DNA of 41,236 bases, taken from the NCBI GenBank assembly GCA_927443375.1, contig CAKMKL010000236.1:1-41236 (forward strand), read 5' to 3'. The notes below the pieces were generated by a model that was not told the origin of the DNA, ran no database searches, and saw nothing but the letters and a program-made list of their open reading frames with translations. The stretch is from an uncultured Paenibacillus sp. GTDB lineage: Bacteria > Bacillota > Bacilli > Paenibacillales > Paenibacillaceae. The position numbers were made by a program, and so were the translations under genes. Below are positions 13,603 to 22,331 of the stretch, piece after piece (positions within the stretch are counted from its first letter, which is position 1; each line of letters starts with the position of its first letter).

Positions 13603-14649
13603 TTAGCCCCGGGACAGCTCTTGGCGTACGATCGGAGCCACCTTGGTACCTAGCAGCTCGATGGCGCGCATGACCTCACGGTGCGGCATGGTGCCGACAT
13701 TGACATGCAGGAAGAAGCGGGTCACACCGAGATTTTTATGGAGCAAAATAATCTTCTCGGCCACATATTCGGAATCGCCGACATACAGCGCGCCGCGCAG
13801 GCTGCGGGCATCATCGTAAGTGGCACGGTTGTAAGTCTGGCCCCAGCCGCGTTCGCGTCCGATGACATTCATCTGCGCTTGGGTCGAAGGGTAGAACAAG
13901 GCAGCAGCCTGCTCGGTGGTTTCTCCGACAAAGCCGTGGGAATGGGTCGCGATCTGCAGCTTATCAGGGTTATGCCCGGCCGAGGCAGCAGCCTCCTTGT
14001 ACAGCTTAACCAGCGGAGCGAACCGTTCCGGCATTCCGCCGATGATGGCGAAAGCAACCGGAAGGCCCAGCGTACCGGCGCGGATCGCCGACTCGGGATT
14101 TCCGCCTGTCGCAATCCACACCGGCAGCGGGTCCTGCACAGCCCGCGGGTAGACCGGCAGGTTATCGATGGCAGGACGGTGTCCGCCGCGCCAGGTTACC
14201 TTCTCGGAGGCGCGGATCGCCAGGAGCAGCTCCAGCTTTTCTTCGAATAATTCGTTATAATCGTCCAGGCTGTAGCCGAACAGCGGGAAGGATTCAATAA
14301 AGGAACCGCGTCCCGCCATAATCTCCGCCCGGCCGTTCGAGATACCGTCGAGGGTGGAGAAGGCCTGATAGACCCGGACCGGATCATCCGAGGACAGTAC
14401 CGTGACGGCACTGGTAAGCCGGATGTTCTTGGTCATCGCCGCTGCAGCAGCCAGTACTACGGCAGGCGCGCTTCCGGCGTAATCGGCGCGGTGATGCTCT
14501 CCTATTCCATATACGTCCAGCCCGACCTGGTCGGCAAGGACGATTTCCTCTACCGCTTCACGCAGTCTTTCGGCATGGCTGATTACCTTGCCGGTCACCG
14601 GGTCCGGTGTAGTCTCCAAAAATGTGCTGATTCCAATCTCCATCTTCAT
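13603..14649 (-). CDS. LLM class flavin-dependent oxidoreductase
   Basis: A 348-residue luciferase-like TIM-barrel protein with ATG 14649 seven bases after AAGGAGG. Typical segments are [15 protein letters not shown] (residues ~44-58, FMN/His region), [22 protein letters not shown] and [11 protein letters not shown], followed by [14 protein letters not shown]. Members use reduced FMN and oxygen for monooxygenation or related redox steps; the substrate cannot be read. A paralogue of similar architecture is encoded at 32,650-33,750, sharing the ExxLADExGLDVxGxGEHHR and SFPLFGYxLxDYxxLF patterns. It is monocistronic with a strong terminator downstream. Confidence 0.92.
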   Translation of the reverse strand: MKMEIGISTFLETTPDPVTGKVISHAERLREAVEEIVLADQVGLDVYGIGEHHRADYAGSAPAVVLAAAAAMTKNIRLTSAVTVLSSDDPVRVYQAFSTLDGISNGRAEIMAGRGSFIESFPLFGYSLDDYNELFEEKLELLLAIRASEKVTWRGGHRPAIDNLPVYPRAVQDPLPVWIATGGNPESAIRAGTLGLPVAFAIIGGMPERFAPLVKLYKEAAASAGHNPDKLQIATHSHGFVGETTEQAAALFYPSTQAQMNVIGRERGWGQTYNRATYDDARSLRGALYVGDSEYVAEKIILLHKNLGVTRFFLHVNVGTMPHREVMRAIELLGTKVAPIVRQELSRG

Positions 14650-14834
14650 CCGCCTCCTTCTTCATGAATCTATATTACTATACTTTTTACTGTTTCTCAA
14701 CTTTAGTAAGTGAAATAGGAGATCTTTAATTAGGGTTATAGGAGAATGCGGCAATTTGGAACCCTTGGACCGATTGGCCGTTACTGGCCTTCCCCTTGGG
14801 ACATAGCTTATTGTATTACGGACGAAAGCGGTGA

Positions 14835-15475
14835 TCAGGAGTGGAGAATGGAGCAGGAAATACGGCAGGCGCTGCAGCCGCTCATGCGGAAGGCGCTGGA
14901 ACGACCGCTAGCGGAGAAGCATCTCACGCCGAAGGATATTTAACCCGTGCCACCGGCAATAGTACGCATGCAGAGGGAGCGAAGACGCTGGCAGCCGGAG
15001 CGGAGGCTCACGCCGAAGGCAATAGCACCCGGGCTTTGGGGGATCATACGCCACCTCCCGGGATTCTTATATTCTCGGTGTAGTGAGTGCAAGACCGGCA
15101 ATCCTGGCGGATTCAAGCGATCTGCGCTGGCATAAGCTGTTCGTGACGGATGAGTGGGACCGGATTCTATATCAGGAGGTGGAGGTTCCGGAGGTCAGGG
15201 ATCCGGAGGGCAACGTGCTCCGCACCGCTGCAACCAAAAAAGAGCCGGCCTTAAATCCCGACTGGAACGCTTCACAGGCCTATATCCCGCGTATCGAAAG
15301 AGAAGAATGGGTCGCGGTAGGACTCCTCGGCAAACTGCTTGTCCGCGATGACGGTACCTGCCAGCCGGGAAGCTACTACATGCCGAATGATGATGGAATT
15401 GCGACTGCCGCCCCAGCCGGATACCGTGTATTGAACAGGACACGCGATGACCAGATCCGTATTTTTGTCAGATGA
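14835..15475 (+). pseudogene. broken peptidase-G2 (IMC autoproteolytic) appendage-like protein
   Basis: Two in-phase pieces remain. From about 14,835 to 15,045 the frame encodes AHAEGAGTTASGEASHAEG-type repeats (Hep/Hag-like, about 14 residues each). A second frame from about 15,059 reads RDSYILGVVSARPAILA, then WHKLFVTDEW, then a conserved tail with VGLLGKLLVRDDGTC and GYRVLNR. The tail is the C-terminal half of the peptidase-G2 autoproteolytic domain known from phage neck appendages and Bacillales tail-fibre-like proteins. The section that normally joins repeats and domain is missing and the frame changes between them, so a deletion has removed roughly 100 codons. It is probably the relic of a phage-derived or surface fibre gene. 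Confidence 0.75.
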
Positions 15476-15691
15476 CCCGAAGTATTGTGCAGACCTATAG
15501 AGTGGGACGATCTCCAGTGCTAATGATAGGAGAATGAAGGTAGGAATGAGGTCTTTCAAGTGTTTTTCTACATCCCTCTGGAATGGAAGGGCTTCTTGGC
15601 AAAGCCTGTCTCAGAAAGGGAAGCCCGATAGATTAGTCGGATTTCCTCCATTTAATTCTATCAGTTATCATTATTTATGATAATTAGTTCT

Positions 15692-15760
15692 AAAAACTCC
15701 ACTTATTTTGGACCAAACAACCCTCTGTAGAGAAATTCAGTACAATTAAGTGGAGTTTTT
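15692..15760. repeat. 14-bp inverted repeat of a second intergenic repeat family
   Basis: AAAAACTCCACTTA (15692-15705) pairs with TAAGTGGAGTTTTT (15747-15760) around a 41-base loop. The surrounding stretch 15,480-15,855 holds no gene. Similar AAGTGGA-containing bases occur at 20,641, 22,306 and 24,148. Confidence 0.5.
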
Positions 15761-15797
15761 CCCAATAGGATACTAAATCCGGAGTTTGACGGAGAAC

Positions 15798-15820
15798 TAA
15801 ATGGAGAAATTCCGCTTAGC
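15798..15820 (+). repeat. short repeat shared with 20,814-20,836
   Basis: TAAATGGAGAAATTCCGCTTAGC here and TAGGTGGACTATTTCCGCTTAGC near 20,814 agree at about 18 of 23 positions, including the last 11. Both lie in gene-free stretches beside a terminator. Confidence 0.5.
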
Positions 15821-15858
15821 CTGATCAGCGCTCTACAACAAAATTTTGACCCAAAGCG

Positions 15859-15903
15859 AAAGCCGGGCGATCCCGGATCCTAGATCCGTGGCTGCCCGGC
15901 TTT
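15859..15903 (-). terminator. GC-rich terminator after 26-residue peptide gene
   Basis: AAAGCCGGGC (15859-15868) pairs perfectly with GCCCGGCTTT (15894-15903). On the minus strand it lies 12 bases past the stop of the small peptide gene. Confidence 0.7.
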
Positions 15904-15914
15904 GTTGCGTGACG

Positions 15915-15995
15915 TCAGGATTTCCCCTTCTTGACGGCAAGCTGTATGATCATAATGACAAGAACAAGCAGTGCAATGAGCTGATCTGTACTCAT
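15915..15995 (-). CDS. 26-residue hydrophobic peptide, type I toxin-like or small membrane protein
   Basis: On the minus strand ATG 15995 sits 8 bases after GGAGG and encodes MSTDQLIALLVLVIMIIQLA followed by VKKGKS and TGA. The 16-residue hydrophobic helix flanked by an acidic N-end and a Lys-rich C-end is the layout of holin-like/TxpA-Fst type toxins, but many small membrane regulators look the same. A tight GC-rich terminator follows immediately, showing an independent short transcript. An antisense RNA would be expected for a type I pair; none can be proven from sequence alone. Family assignment is inference; the gene itself is well supported by its ribosome site and terminator. Confidence 0.6.
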   Translation of the reverse strand: MSTDQLIALLVLVIMIIQLAVKKGKS

Positions 15996-16285
15996 GGTCC
16001 TTTCCTCCAATCCTGCTTTAGGATGGCTCACTCGGACCGGCATCTCCTCTCCAGAAGCTGCTTGGTTTCCCTAATTCAGAATATGAGACGCTACATGCCG
16101 TTAGTACTTTACGGTGTGAATAATTAATGCCGCTTTTATCCATGAACCGGTTGCTTCTTAGGTAAGTTCGGGTTCCCGCGAAACTTTTGTTGCCTTACAT
16201 GAGTCTATAAGATGGGAACGTTGCAGGAAAAAAGTGACAAATGCTCAAGGGAAGCATTGAAGCTACATATAGAGGAGGTAAAGAT

Positions 16286-16491
16286 ATGAATTGGCTAAAA
16301 AGGTTTGGATTAATGCTGCTTATCTTCAACCTTGCAGCTATGGCAGCGGGAACCGGCTGGGCGGCTCCGGCGGCAATACAAGTGTCAGGAACGCCGCTTA
16401 ATTTCGGGACCGTGAAACCTCCTCCTTCAGCGGCGGCTATGCCGTAGGAGTGACGGATCTAGACACTCGATATATTCTAAATAAATTATAA
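16286..16491 (+). pseudogene. small secreted protein with frameshift
   Basis: ATG 16286 follows AGGAGG and encodes a signal peptide (MNWLKRFGLMLLIF, then an Ala-rich cleavage region ending WAAPA) plus a short mature part, VSGTPLNFGTVKPPP. The frame stops at 16447 (TAG). One base shift at the CCTCCTCC tract opens SGGYAVGVTDLDTRYILNKL and TAA at 16489-16491, so the original product was probably about 68 residues. It lies 21 bases before the stalk-domain gene and may have been its operon partner. The function is unknown; a sequencing slip at the repeat tract is an alternative. Confidence 0.45.
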
Positions 16492-16512
16492 TTAGGGAGA
16501 AGGTATCCGCTA

Positions 16513-17349
16513 ATGAACCATTTCGTGCGCAGAATCCGGGTTTTGCTGATCTTCATACTGGTTGCTGCAATAGGTGCAGGTACAGCATTCGCGCCCGCCA
16601 GGGCCTCCGCCGCAGGGAACAGAGGAGAGCAGCTGCTCCCGCTGTTTGTTAACGACAGCTATGTACTATTTCCGGGCAAGATGGCTCCTTATATCAAGGA
16701 CAATAAGCTGATGATGCCGATCCGGGCGTTCTCCGATGTTATTGGTGCAACATTGACTTATAATTCTATGGAAAAAAGCTATACCTTTTCTTTTATGGGC
16801 CAATCGGTCAGTGGTCTGAAAGCGGGAGTGATGAACGCCGTATTCGACAACGGGCTTGAAGCACCGCTTGGTGTAAAGCCGGAGATGAAGGAAGGGACGT
16901 TGTTCGTTCCGATGAGCTCGGTGCTGGAGACCTCAAAATCTATCCGCTGGGAGAATATGTACAACCGGATCAATAAGGTTTCCGGGGTCATCGAGGGCAG
17001 ACGGGGGGTAACCTTGCCGCAGAATACACCTGTACAGCTGCAGGTTCCTTTTGTCTATACAACAGAGACGTTTAACCATTGCCATCCGTTATTCCCGGTT
17101 CGGTTGAACCAGACTGCGGTTACAGGCGGCGGATATAAGCTGCTGCTGGAGACACTGAATAACGCTCCGTTCATTTTGGGCAAAAATAGTGTAGTATTGG
17201 AATTAGTTGCAGTGGATTTCAAAGGCAGCAGCAAGGCGTTGAAGGGAATAGGGCCAGAAGCCAAGACGGTAACAGCCGGGGCCTCCTCCTTTACCTTTAA
17301 TGTGCCTTCAGAGGCGGAATATGTTATTTTCCGTTCACATACGAAGTAA
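16513..17349 (+). CDS. secreted stalk-domain protein (copper amine oxidase N-terminal-like)
   Basis: A 278-residue protein starting at ATG 16513, preceded by GGGAGAAGG. Residues 1-34 form a classical signal peptide ending ARASA. The mature N-terminal half shows two stalk-domain repeats: LFVNDSYVLFP with LMMPIRAFSDVIGATLTYN, then EGTLFVPMSSVLETSKSIRWEN. This is the Cu-amine-oxidase-N1 pattern common in Paenibacillus extracellular proteins. The last ~100 residues are beta-rich without a recognised family and include a lone NHCHP segment that could bind metal. It is probably loosely wall-associated. It sits between a small secreted pseudogene and a methyltransferase gene, 40 bases upstream of the latter. 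Confidence 0.75.
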   Translation: MNHFVRRIRVLLIFILVAAIGAGTAFAPARASAAGNRGEQLLPLFVNDSYVLFPGKMAPYIKDNKLMMPIRAFSDVIGATLTYNSMEKSYTFSFMGQSVSGLKAGVMNAVFDNGLEAPLGVKPEMKEGTLFVPMSSVLETSKSIRWENMYNRINKVSGVIEGRRGVTLPQNTPVQLQVPFVYTTETFNHCHPLFPVRLNQTAVTGGGYKLLLETLNNAPFILGKNSVVLELVAVDFKGSSKALKGIGPEAKTVTAGASSFTFNVPSEAEYVIFRSHTK

Positions 17350-17389
17350 ATAGGATTCCAAGATTATTAGAGAGCAGGTTCAAACACAG

Positions 17390-18949
17390 ATGACAACAGA
17401 CGAACAACAACAACGCTACCGCTTCAGCGAAGCGCCATTCTGGGAGCTGCAGCGCAGTTATTATGAGCAGCTCGGGATGCAGGCCTGGACCAATGATCAG
17501 GTGCCGCAATATATTACCAGCAACCCGATGATCGGAACTGCCTATGCGGAGATGATCCTCGGATTTCTGCAGGACCGGAACGCTAAGGGGGAACCGGAGG
17601 AGCCGGTTATCATCCTGGAGATGGGAGCGGGTGCAGGCCGCCTTGCCTTCCATGTATTGCAGAAGCTAACCGAATTGATTGAATATGCGGGAATAGCCCT
17701 GCCTCCGTTCAAATATGTCATGAGCGACCTTCCGCTCAAAAATATAACCGGATGGCAGCAGCATCCCGGGCTGGTTCCTTTTGTGGAACAGGGAATTCTT
17801 GATTTTGCACAGTTTGATGCAGTGGCTGATGGAGAGCTGAAGCTTATCGGGAGCGGCACAGTAATCCGGCCCGGCGATCTGAAGCAGCCGCTGCTGGTCA
17901 TCGCGAATTACTTCTTTGACAGTATTCAGCAGGAGCTGCTGTATGTGGATGAAGGCAAAATCTTTGATTGCGAGGTGTCCCTGCGCTACCCGGACAATGC
18001 CGCTGACCTGACCACTTCCCAGGTGCTCAAGGAAATTGTACCGGAATACCATTACAGCCGTGCAGCCGGATATGAAGAGCAGGCTTACCCGTATTCTGAG
18101 GTGATTTCGCACTATCAGCAGAATCTGGAGGATACCCATATTCTGTTTCCGGCTGCGGCACTGGCTTGCATGGAGCGGCTGGACAAGCTGTCAGGGGCAG
18201 GTTTTGTGCTGCTGACTGCCGATAAGGGCGATCACCGGCTGGAGAACTGGAAATTCTCTGATCCGCCGAAGCTGATGCATCACGGAAGTATCTCGCTGAC
18301 CGCCAATTATCACGCGATGCAGTATTATTTTGAGCAAAAGGGTGCCTTGTCGCTGTTCACCCCGCATCATTATAAGAACCTGAACGTTGGCTGTATCCTG
18401 ATGCTGAAGGACCCGCACGCCCATGTGCAGACGCGGCTGGCTTACCGGCGGTTTGTCGAGCGCTTCGGACCGGATGACTTCTTCAGCCTGAAGATGTGGG
18501 TGGACCAGAACTACGACTCGATCGGGCTGCAGGCGCTGCTGGGCTTCTGGCGTCTGGGCGGATACGATGCCGAGCTGTTCATCCAGAGTGCAGAGCGGAT
18601 CTCGGCCCTGCTGCCCGATGCCAATGATGAGGAGCTGATTGATCTTCAGCTGGGCATACAGGTGATGTGGAACGGCTATTATCCGATGCCGCAGAAATAT
18701 GATCTGGCCCTGGACAGCGGACTGGTGCTGTTCGAAATGGACCAGTACAAGGAAGCACGCTGGTTCCTGGAGCGCTCACTGCAGGAGAGCGATGAGGAAC
18801 CGGTTGTAACGGTGCTCTACTGTCTGGCCATTTGCTGCTATGAGCTGCAGGACGATGCAGGTGCGCTGGATTACACGCGCCGTGCACTTGTCCTGGAACC
18901 GGAACATGAGGAAGCTTTGGATCTGCTGGCTGCGCTCAGCGGAGACTAA
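17390..18949 (+). CDS. SAM-dependent methyltransferase-like protein with C-terminal TPR repeats
   Basis: A 519-residue cytosolic protein from ATG 17390; AGAGCAGG upstream is a modest ribosome site. The motif ILEMGAGAGRLAFHVLQKL (residues ~70-88) is the SAM-binding glycine loop of class I methyltransferases. VMSDLP (~107) and LLVIANYFFDSI (~168-179) fit motifs II and IV, as in MidA-like proteins. From about residue 390 the sequence becomes tandem helices with TPR-like spacing (YKEARWFLERSL, DAGALDYTRRALVLEPEHEEAL). TPR units usually bind a partner protein, so a protein substrate is likely. The target is unknown. A perfect palindromic terminator follows 50 bases after the stop. Confidence 0.75.
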   Translation: MTTDEQQQRYRFSEAPFWELQRSYYEQLGMQAWTNDQVPQYITSNPMIGTAYAEMILGFLQDRNAKGEPEEPVIILEMGAGAGRLAFHVLQKLTELIEYAGIALPPFKYVMSDLPLKNITGWQQHPGLVPFVEQGILDFAQFDAVADGELKLIGSGTVIRPGDLKQPLLVIANYFFDSIQQELLYVDEGKIFDCEVSLRYPDNAADLTTSQVLKEIVPEYHYSRAAGYEEQAYPYSEVISHYQQNLEDTHILFPAAALACMERLDKLSGAGFVLLTADKGDHRLENWKFSDPPKLMHHGSISLTANYHAMQYYFEQKGALSLFTPHHYKNLNVGCILMLKDPHAHVQTRLAYRRFVERFGPDDFFSLKMWVDQNYDSIGLQALLGFWRLGGYDAELFIQSAERISALLPDANDEELIDLQLGIQVMWNGYYPMPQKYDLALDSGLVLFEMDQYKEARWFLERSLQESDEEPVVTVLYCLAICCYELQDDAGALDYTRRALVLEPEHEEALDLLAALSGD

Positions 18950-18998
18950 TTAAGGGATTACAACGTAAGCGGATGAACAGGAAGCGGTATAGCAGAGG

Positions 18999-19033
18999 CG
19001 GGATCCAGGGTTAACCCTGGATCCCGTCTTTTT
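18999..19033 (+). terminator. 28-bp perfect palindrome with T-run
   Basis: CGGGATCCAGGG and CCCTGGATCCCG flank a central TTAA (18999-19026), followed by TCTTTTT. Textbook Rho-independent terminator. Confidence 0.9.
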
Positions 19034-19202
19034 GTGCGAACCTTAATTTTGCCTTTTGGCGGTTGTCTCCAAAAAACATCCGGACTAAACGGCTCACTCT
19101 GCGCAGCTGTTCAACATACAATTAAGAAAGCACAATCGTGATTGCCGGAGCCGGAATGGCGTTAAATGATAATAGGTAAGAAAGAAATGCATGGAAATTA
19201 CA

Positions 19203-19231
19203 TTTACTTTTTTCATTAGGCAGATTATAAT
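19203..19231 (+). promoter_or_regulatory. sigma-A promoter of the Nramp transporter gene
   Basis: TTTACT (19203-19208) and TATAAT (19226-19231) are separated by 17 bases. TTCATTA and TAATGAA form a 7-bp inverted repeat covering the -10 box (about 19212-19234), a plausible site for a metal-responsive repressor, although it is not the standard MntR box. Confidence 0.65.
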
Positions 19232-19307
19232 GAATACAAAGTAGAAGTTGCATGAGGGAAACTTTCGTGTAGGAAGACAACATTTTCGGGTTAGAGGAGG
19301 GTTTAAC

Positions 19308-20603
19308 ATGATGGAGCAAACAGCGGTGGAGACACCTGCAATTATAAAAACTCATAAAAATAAGACTTCGGCGCAAGCTGTACTTAACGGAGATGTCAGG
19401 GGCCTGAAACGGCTGCTTCCGTTCTTAGGCCCGGCATTTATTGCCTCAGTGGCTTATCTGGATCCCGGAAATTTCGCCACCAATATTACAGCAGGCTCGA
19501 AATACGGCTACCTGCTCCTGTGGGTAATCGCCGCATCGAACTTGATGGCTGTACTGATACAAGCGTTATCCGCCAAACTGGGGATTGCTACAGGCAAGAA
19601 TCTGCCGGAGGTGGCGCGGGAGCGGTTCCCGAAGGGCGCAGCGATCTTCCTATGGATTCAAAGCGAGCTGGTCATTATTGCTACCGATTTAGCGGAGTTT
19701 ATCGGAGCCGCACTTGGACTGTATCTGCTGTTCGGTATTCCGATGCTGCCTGCCGCCTTGATAACTGCGGCCGGTTCGTTCGCCATATTGGAGCTGCAGC
19801 GGCGCGGCTACCGGACGCTTGAAGCCGGGATTGCCGCGATGGTGATGGTCGTCGTCCTGGCCTTTGCGTTCCAGGTCATTATGGCGAAGCCGGATGCCGG
19901 GGCTGTAGTTGCCGGGATTTTTACCCCGGGGTTCCAGGGTGTAGACAGCGTGCTGCTGGCAGCAGGTATTCTCGGCGCAACCGTCATGCCGCATGCGATC
20001 TATCTTCATTCCTCGCTGACGCAGAGCCGTGTGGTCGGAGACAACGATAAAGAGAAGAAACAGATTTTCAAATGGGAAATGATCGATATTGTGATTGCCA
20101 TGGTGATTGCCGGTGCGGTAAATATGGCGATGGTGATTGTAGCCGCTGCTTTATTTTTCAAAAACGGGCTGGTGGTTGAAGATCTGGATGTCGCCTTCGA
20201 ACAGTTCCGCCAGCTGGCCGGGCCGATTACCGCAATCTCGTTTGGCCTGGGCCTTCTGATTGCCGGACTGTCCAGCTCATCTGTAGGGACGATGGCCGGA
20301 GATGTGGTCATGCAAGGCTTCATTAATAAAAGAATCAATCTGTATCTGCGGAGGGCAATAACGATCCTTCCTCCGCTGGCGATTATCGGGTTCGGCATCA
20401 ATGCAACAAGCGCTCTGGTTATGAGTCAGGTTATCCTGTCCTTCGGGATTGCCTTTGCCTTAATTCCGCTGGTGATCTTCACCAGCAACCGCCAGATTAT
20501 GCAGGGGCTGGTCAACCACAAGATAACCACTATACTCGGTTGGATCATCTCAGCGCTCGTGGTGTCGCTAAACCTGTTCCTGATTGTGGAAATGTTCATC
20601 TAA
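19308..20603 (+). CDS. mntH: Nramp-family divalent metal transporter
   Basis: The start is ATG 19308 (MMEQTAVE), 7 bases after GAGGAGG; an upstream in-frame codon at 19248 is not supported. The 431-residue product has eleven hydrophobic segments and both Nramp signature motifs: DPGNFATNI in TM1 and MPHAIYLHSSL in TM6, which supply the metal-binding Asp, Asn, Met and the proton-coupling His. It imports Mn2+ (and possibly Fe2+) with protons across the cytoplasmic membrane. The gene is single, with its own promoter. Expression is probably repressed by metal. The convergent sugar-importer operon shares the terminator near 20,855. Confidence 0.92.
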   Translation: MMEQTAVETPAIIKTHKNKTSAQAVLNGDVRGLKRLLPFLGPAFIASVAYLDPGNFATNITAGSKYGYLLLWVIAASNLMAVLIQALSAKLGIATGKNLPEVARERFPKGAAIFLWIQSELVIIATDLAEFIGAALGLYLLFGIPMLPAALITAAGSFAILELQRRGYRTLEAGIAAMVMVVVLAFAFQVIMAKPDAGAVVAGIFTPGFQGVDSVLLAAGILGATVMPHAIYLHSSLTQSRVVGDNDKEKKQIFKWEMIDIVIAMVIAGAVNMAMVIVAAALFFKNGLVVEDLDVAFEQFRQLAGPITAISFGLGLLIAGLSSSSVGTMAGDVVMQGFINKRINLYLRRAITILPPLAIIGFGINATSALVMSQVILSFGIAFALIPLVIFTSNRQIMQGLVNHKITTILGWIISALVVSLNLFLIVEMFI

Positions 20604-20854
20604 AGATGGGGAAACATCCATTACCGTTTGCCAGGCATCTTAAGTGGATATACTCTCACTAATATCGCATTTTACGCAGAATAAATCAGATTAGTTGGAA
20701 AAACTCCTGCTAACATTTCCGATACGGCCGATTTTCGCTCATATAGAGTATTTTCGCTAATGGAAGTGGATTCATTCCACCTATAGTTTCTAAAGCCGCA
20801 AAGTTCATAAGATTAGGTGGACTATTTCCGCTTAGCAAGGACAGCCGCAACAAC
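20604..20854. other. gene-free spacer with intergenic repeat pieces
   Basis: It contains AAGTGGATAT at about 20,642, GGAAGTGGA/TCATTCCACC near 20,761-20,781 (a short inverted repeat), and TAGGTGGACTATTTCCGCTTAGC at about 20,814-20,836, shared with 15,798-15,820. No ORF with a ribosome site was seen. Confidence 0.5.
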
Positions 20855-20902
20855 AAAGAACCTTCAATCCCGCTTCCCGCCGGGTTTGAAGGTTCTTTTG
20901 TT
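20855..20902 (-). terminator. bidirectional terminator between mntH and sugar importer operon
   Basis: AAAGAACCTTCAA (20855-20867) pairs perfectly with TTGAAGGTTCTTT (20886-20898), then TGTTAT. It serves the minus-strand binding-protein gene and possibly mntH. Confidence 0.85.
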
Positions 20903-20915
20903 ATACTTAGCTGAA

Positions 20916-22223
20916 CTATTGCTTCACAATATCCTGCACGGCTTTATCCAGCTTCTCAAGCAGCTGACCGCGGTCAATCTGTCCGCCCAGGTATTCCTGC
21001 ATGGCAGCGCCGAAGCCTTGGGTTACGCCGTCAGGGAACATATCCCAGTTCCAGCCGAGGGCAGTGTCGGATTTCTCTTGAACGCCTACAGCTACCTGGC
21101 CGATGTCAGCAGCGTCTGCTGTGATGTCCGTTTCGGCCGGGATAAACTTGAATTCCTGAGTGATATATTTCTTGCCGGTTTCCGAAGTTACCAGCCAGTT
21201 CAAGAATGCTTTAGCTTCTTCCGGATGCGCGGATTTGCTGTTTACGATATAGTTGTTCGGCACACCGACGAGAATCGTACCTTCTTCATCGCTGATTGGC
21301 AGCGGGAGGAGGCCCAGGTTCAGCGCAGGATCGATTTTATCGATATCGCCTTGGGTCCAGTTGCCCTGCATCATCATTGCCGCTTTGCCGGAGGCGAATT
21401 CTGCAACCTGTGTAGCATAGTCGGTTGTCATTTTGTTGTCCTGGGCATTGTCAAAGATCACATCAACCAGATCCAGCCATTGCTCGAATACGGGATTGCC
21501 CTTAATGGTCGCGGTTCCGGCTTTGACATCTTCGATGAATTTCTTCGGATCAGGCTGGTGGGCCAGGCCTACGTTAACCAGGTGAATCCCCATCGACCAC
21601 CACTCATTGGTAGCTTCAAACGGAGTGATGCCGGCGGCTTTGAGCTTGGCAGCAGCATCCTTCAGCTGAGACAGGGTTTTAGGCTCTTCGGTAATCCCGG
21701 CTTTGGCAAACAGGTCCTTGTTATAAATAAGACCGTACCCTTCAACGTTCATCGGCATGCCGTACAGCTTGCCGTCAACTGTGGCCGGAGTTTTGGAGGT
21801 TGGAATCAGATTAGCCGCCCAAGGCTGGTCGGACAAATCCGTAGCACGGTCCATATAAGGGACCAGGGCCGTGTAGCCGCCGTTGTTGAAAATTTCCGGT
21901 TCAGAGCCGGAAGCAATTTCCGCCTTCAGCAGAGCGCCGTAGTCTTCACCGCCGCCATGCGTTTCCACTTCTACCTTGACGCCGGTTTCCTTCTCATATT
22001 CTTCGGCCAGCGCATTCAGCTGTTCAGCGATTTCGACCTTGAACTGGAACATTTTAATCGTCACATCTTTGGCAGGAGCTGCCGTTGCTTCAGCCGCAGC
22101 TGATTCTTTTGGCGCGTTATTGGCAGCTTCATTGCTCCCGGAATTATTATTGCCGCCGTTGCCGCAGCCTGCGATCAGCATGGTGCAAGCGGTTGCGATA
22201 AGGAATGCGGATTTTCTTTTCAT
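20916..22223 (-). CDS. sugar ABC transporter extracellular substrate-binding lipoprotein
   Basis: The start is ATG 22223 (MKRKSAF) after GGGAGG; the frame upstream to 22271 lacks a ribosome site. The 435-residue product has a lipoprotein signal with lipobox LIAGC (Cys ~19) and a low-complexity Asn/Ala linker. The family 1 solute-binding fold follows: TIKMFQFK, YEKETGVKVEVE, a GKAAMMMQGNW segment (~285) and VNSKSAHPEEAKAFLNWL near the C-terminus. It captures an oligosaccharide or sugar outside the membrane and delivers it to the two permeases encoded just upstream. A 108-bp gap separates it from the permease gene and carries a possible regulator site, so it may also be transcribed separately. 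No ATPase gene is present; a shared MsmX-type ATPase is usual for such systems. Confidence 0.93.
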   Translation of the reverse strand: MKRKSAFLIATACTMLIAGCGNGGNNNSGSNEAANNAPKESAAAEATAAPAKDVTIKMFQFKVEIAEQLNALAEEYEKETGVKVEVETHGGGEDYGALLKAEIASGSEPEIFNNGGYTALVPYMDRATDLSDQPWAANLIPTSKTPATVDGKLYGMPMNVEGYGLIYNKDLFAKAGITEEPKTLSQLKDAAAKLKAAGITPFEATNEWWSMGIHLVNVGLAHQPDPKKFIEDVKAGTATIKGNPVFEQWLDLVDVIFDNAQDNKMTTDYATQVAEFASGKAAMMMQGNWTQGDIDKIDPALNLGLLPLPISDEEGTILVGVPNNYIVNSKSAHPEEAKAFLNWLVTSETGKKYITQEFKFIPAETDITADAADIGQVAVGVQEKSDTALGWNWDMFPDGVTQGFGAAMQEYLGGQIDRGQLLEKLDKAVQDIVKQ

Positions 22224-22305
22224 AGAATAACCTCCCTGGTCTCTGGTTCCTACAACTAAATCGTATAGCATCTGAGAATCGACTTACACTTAATATTTTG
22301 CTCGA

Positions 22306-22327
22306 AAAAGTGGATATTGTTGCAGAA
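22306..22327 (-). promoter_or_regulatory. putative regulator site upstream of the binding-protein gene
   Basis: On the minus strand TTCTGCAACAATATCCACTTTT begins about 105 bases before the binding-protein start. Seventeen of its last twenty bases match a site at 24,148-24,170, placed about equally far upstream of the permease operon start. It could bind the YesN-type response regulator encoded next door, or belong to an intergenic repeat family. Confidence 0.4.
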
Positions 22328-22331
22328 CCTG

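Noticed and set aside
20817-22103. 428-codon plus-strand frame opposite the sugar-binding protein
   Set aside because: Shadow of the minus-strand gene: no ribosome site and no family motifs; the real gene has a lipobox and the solute-binding fold.
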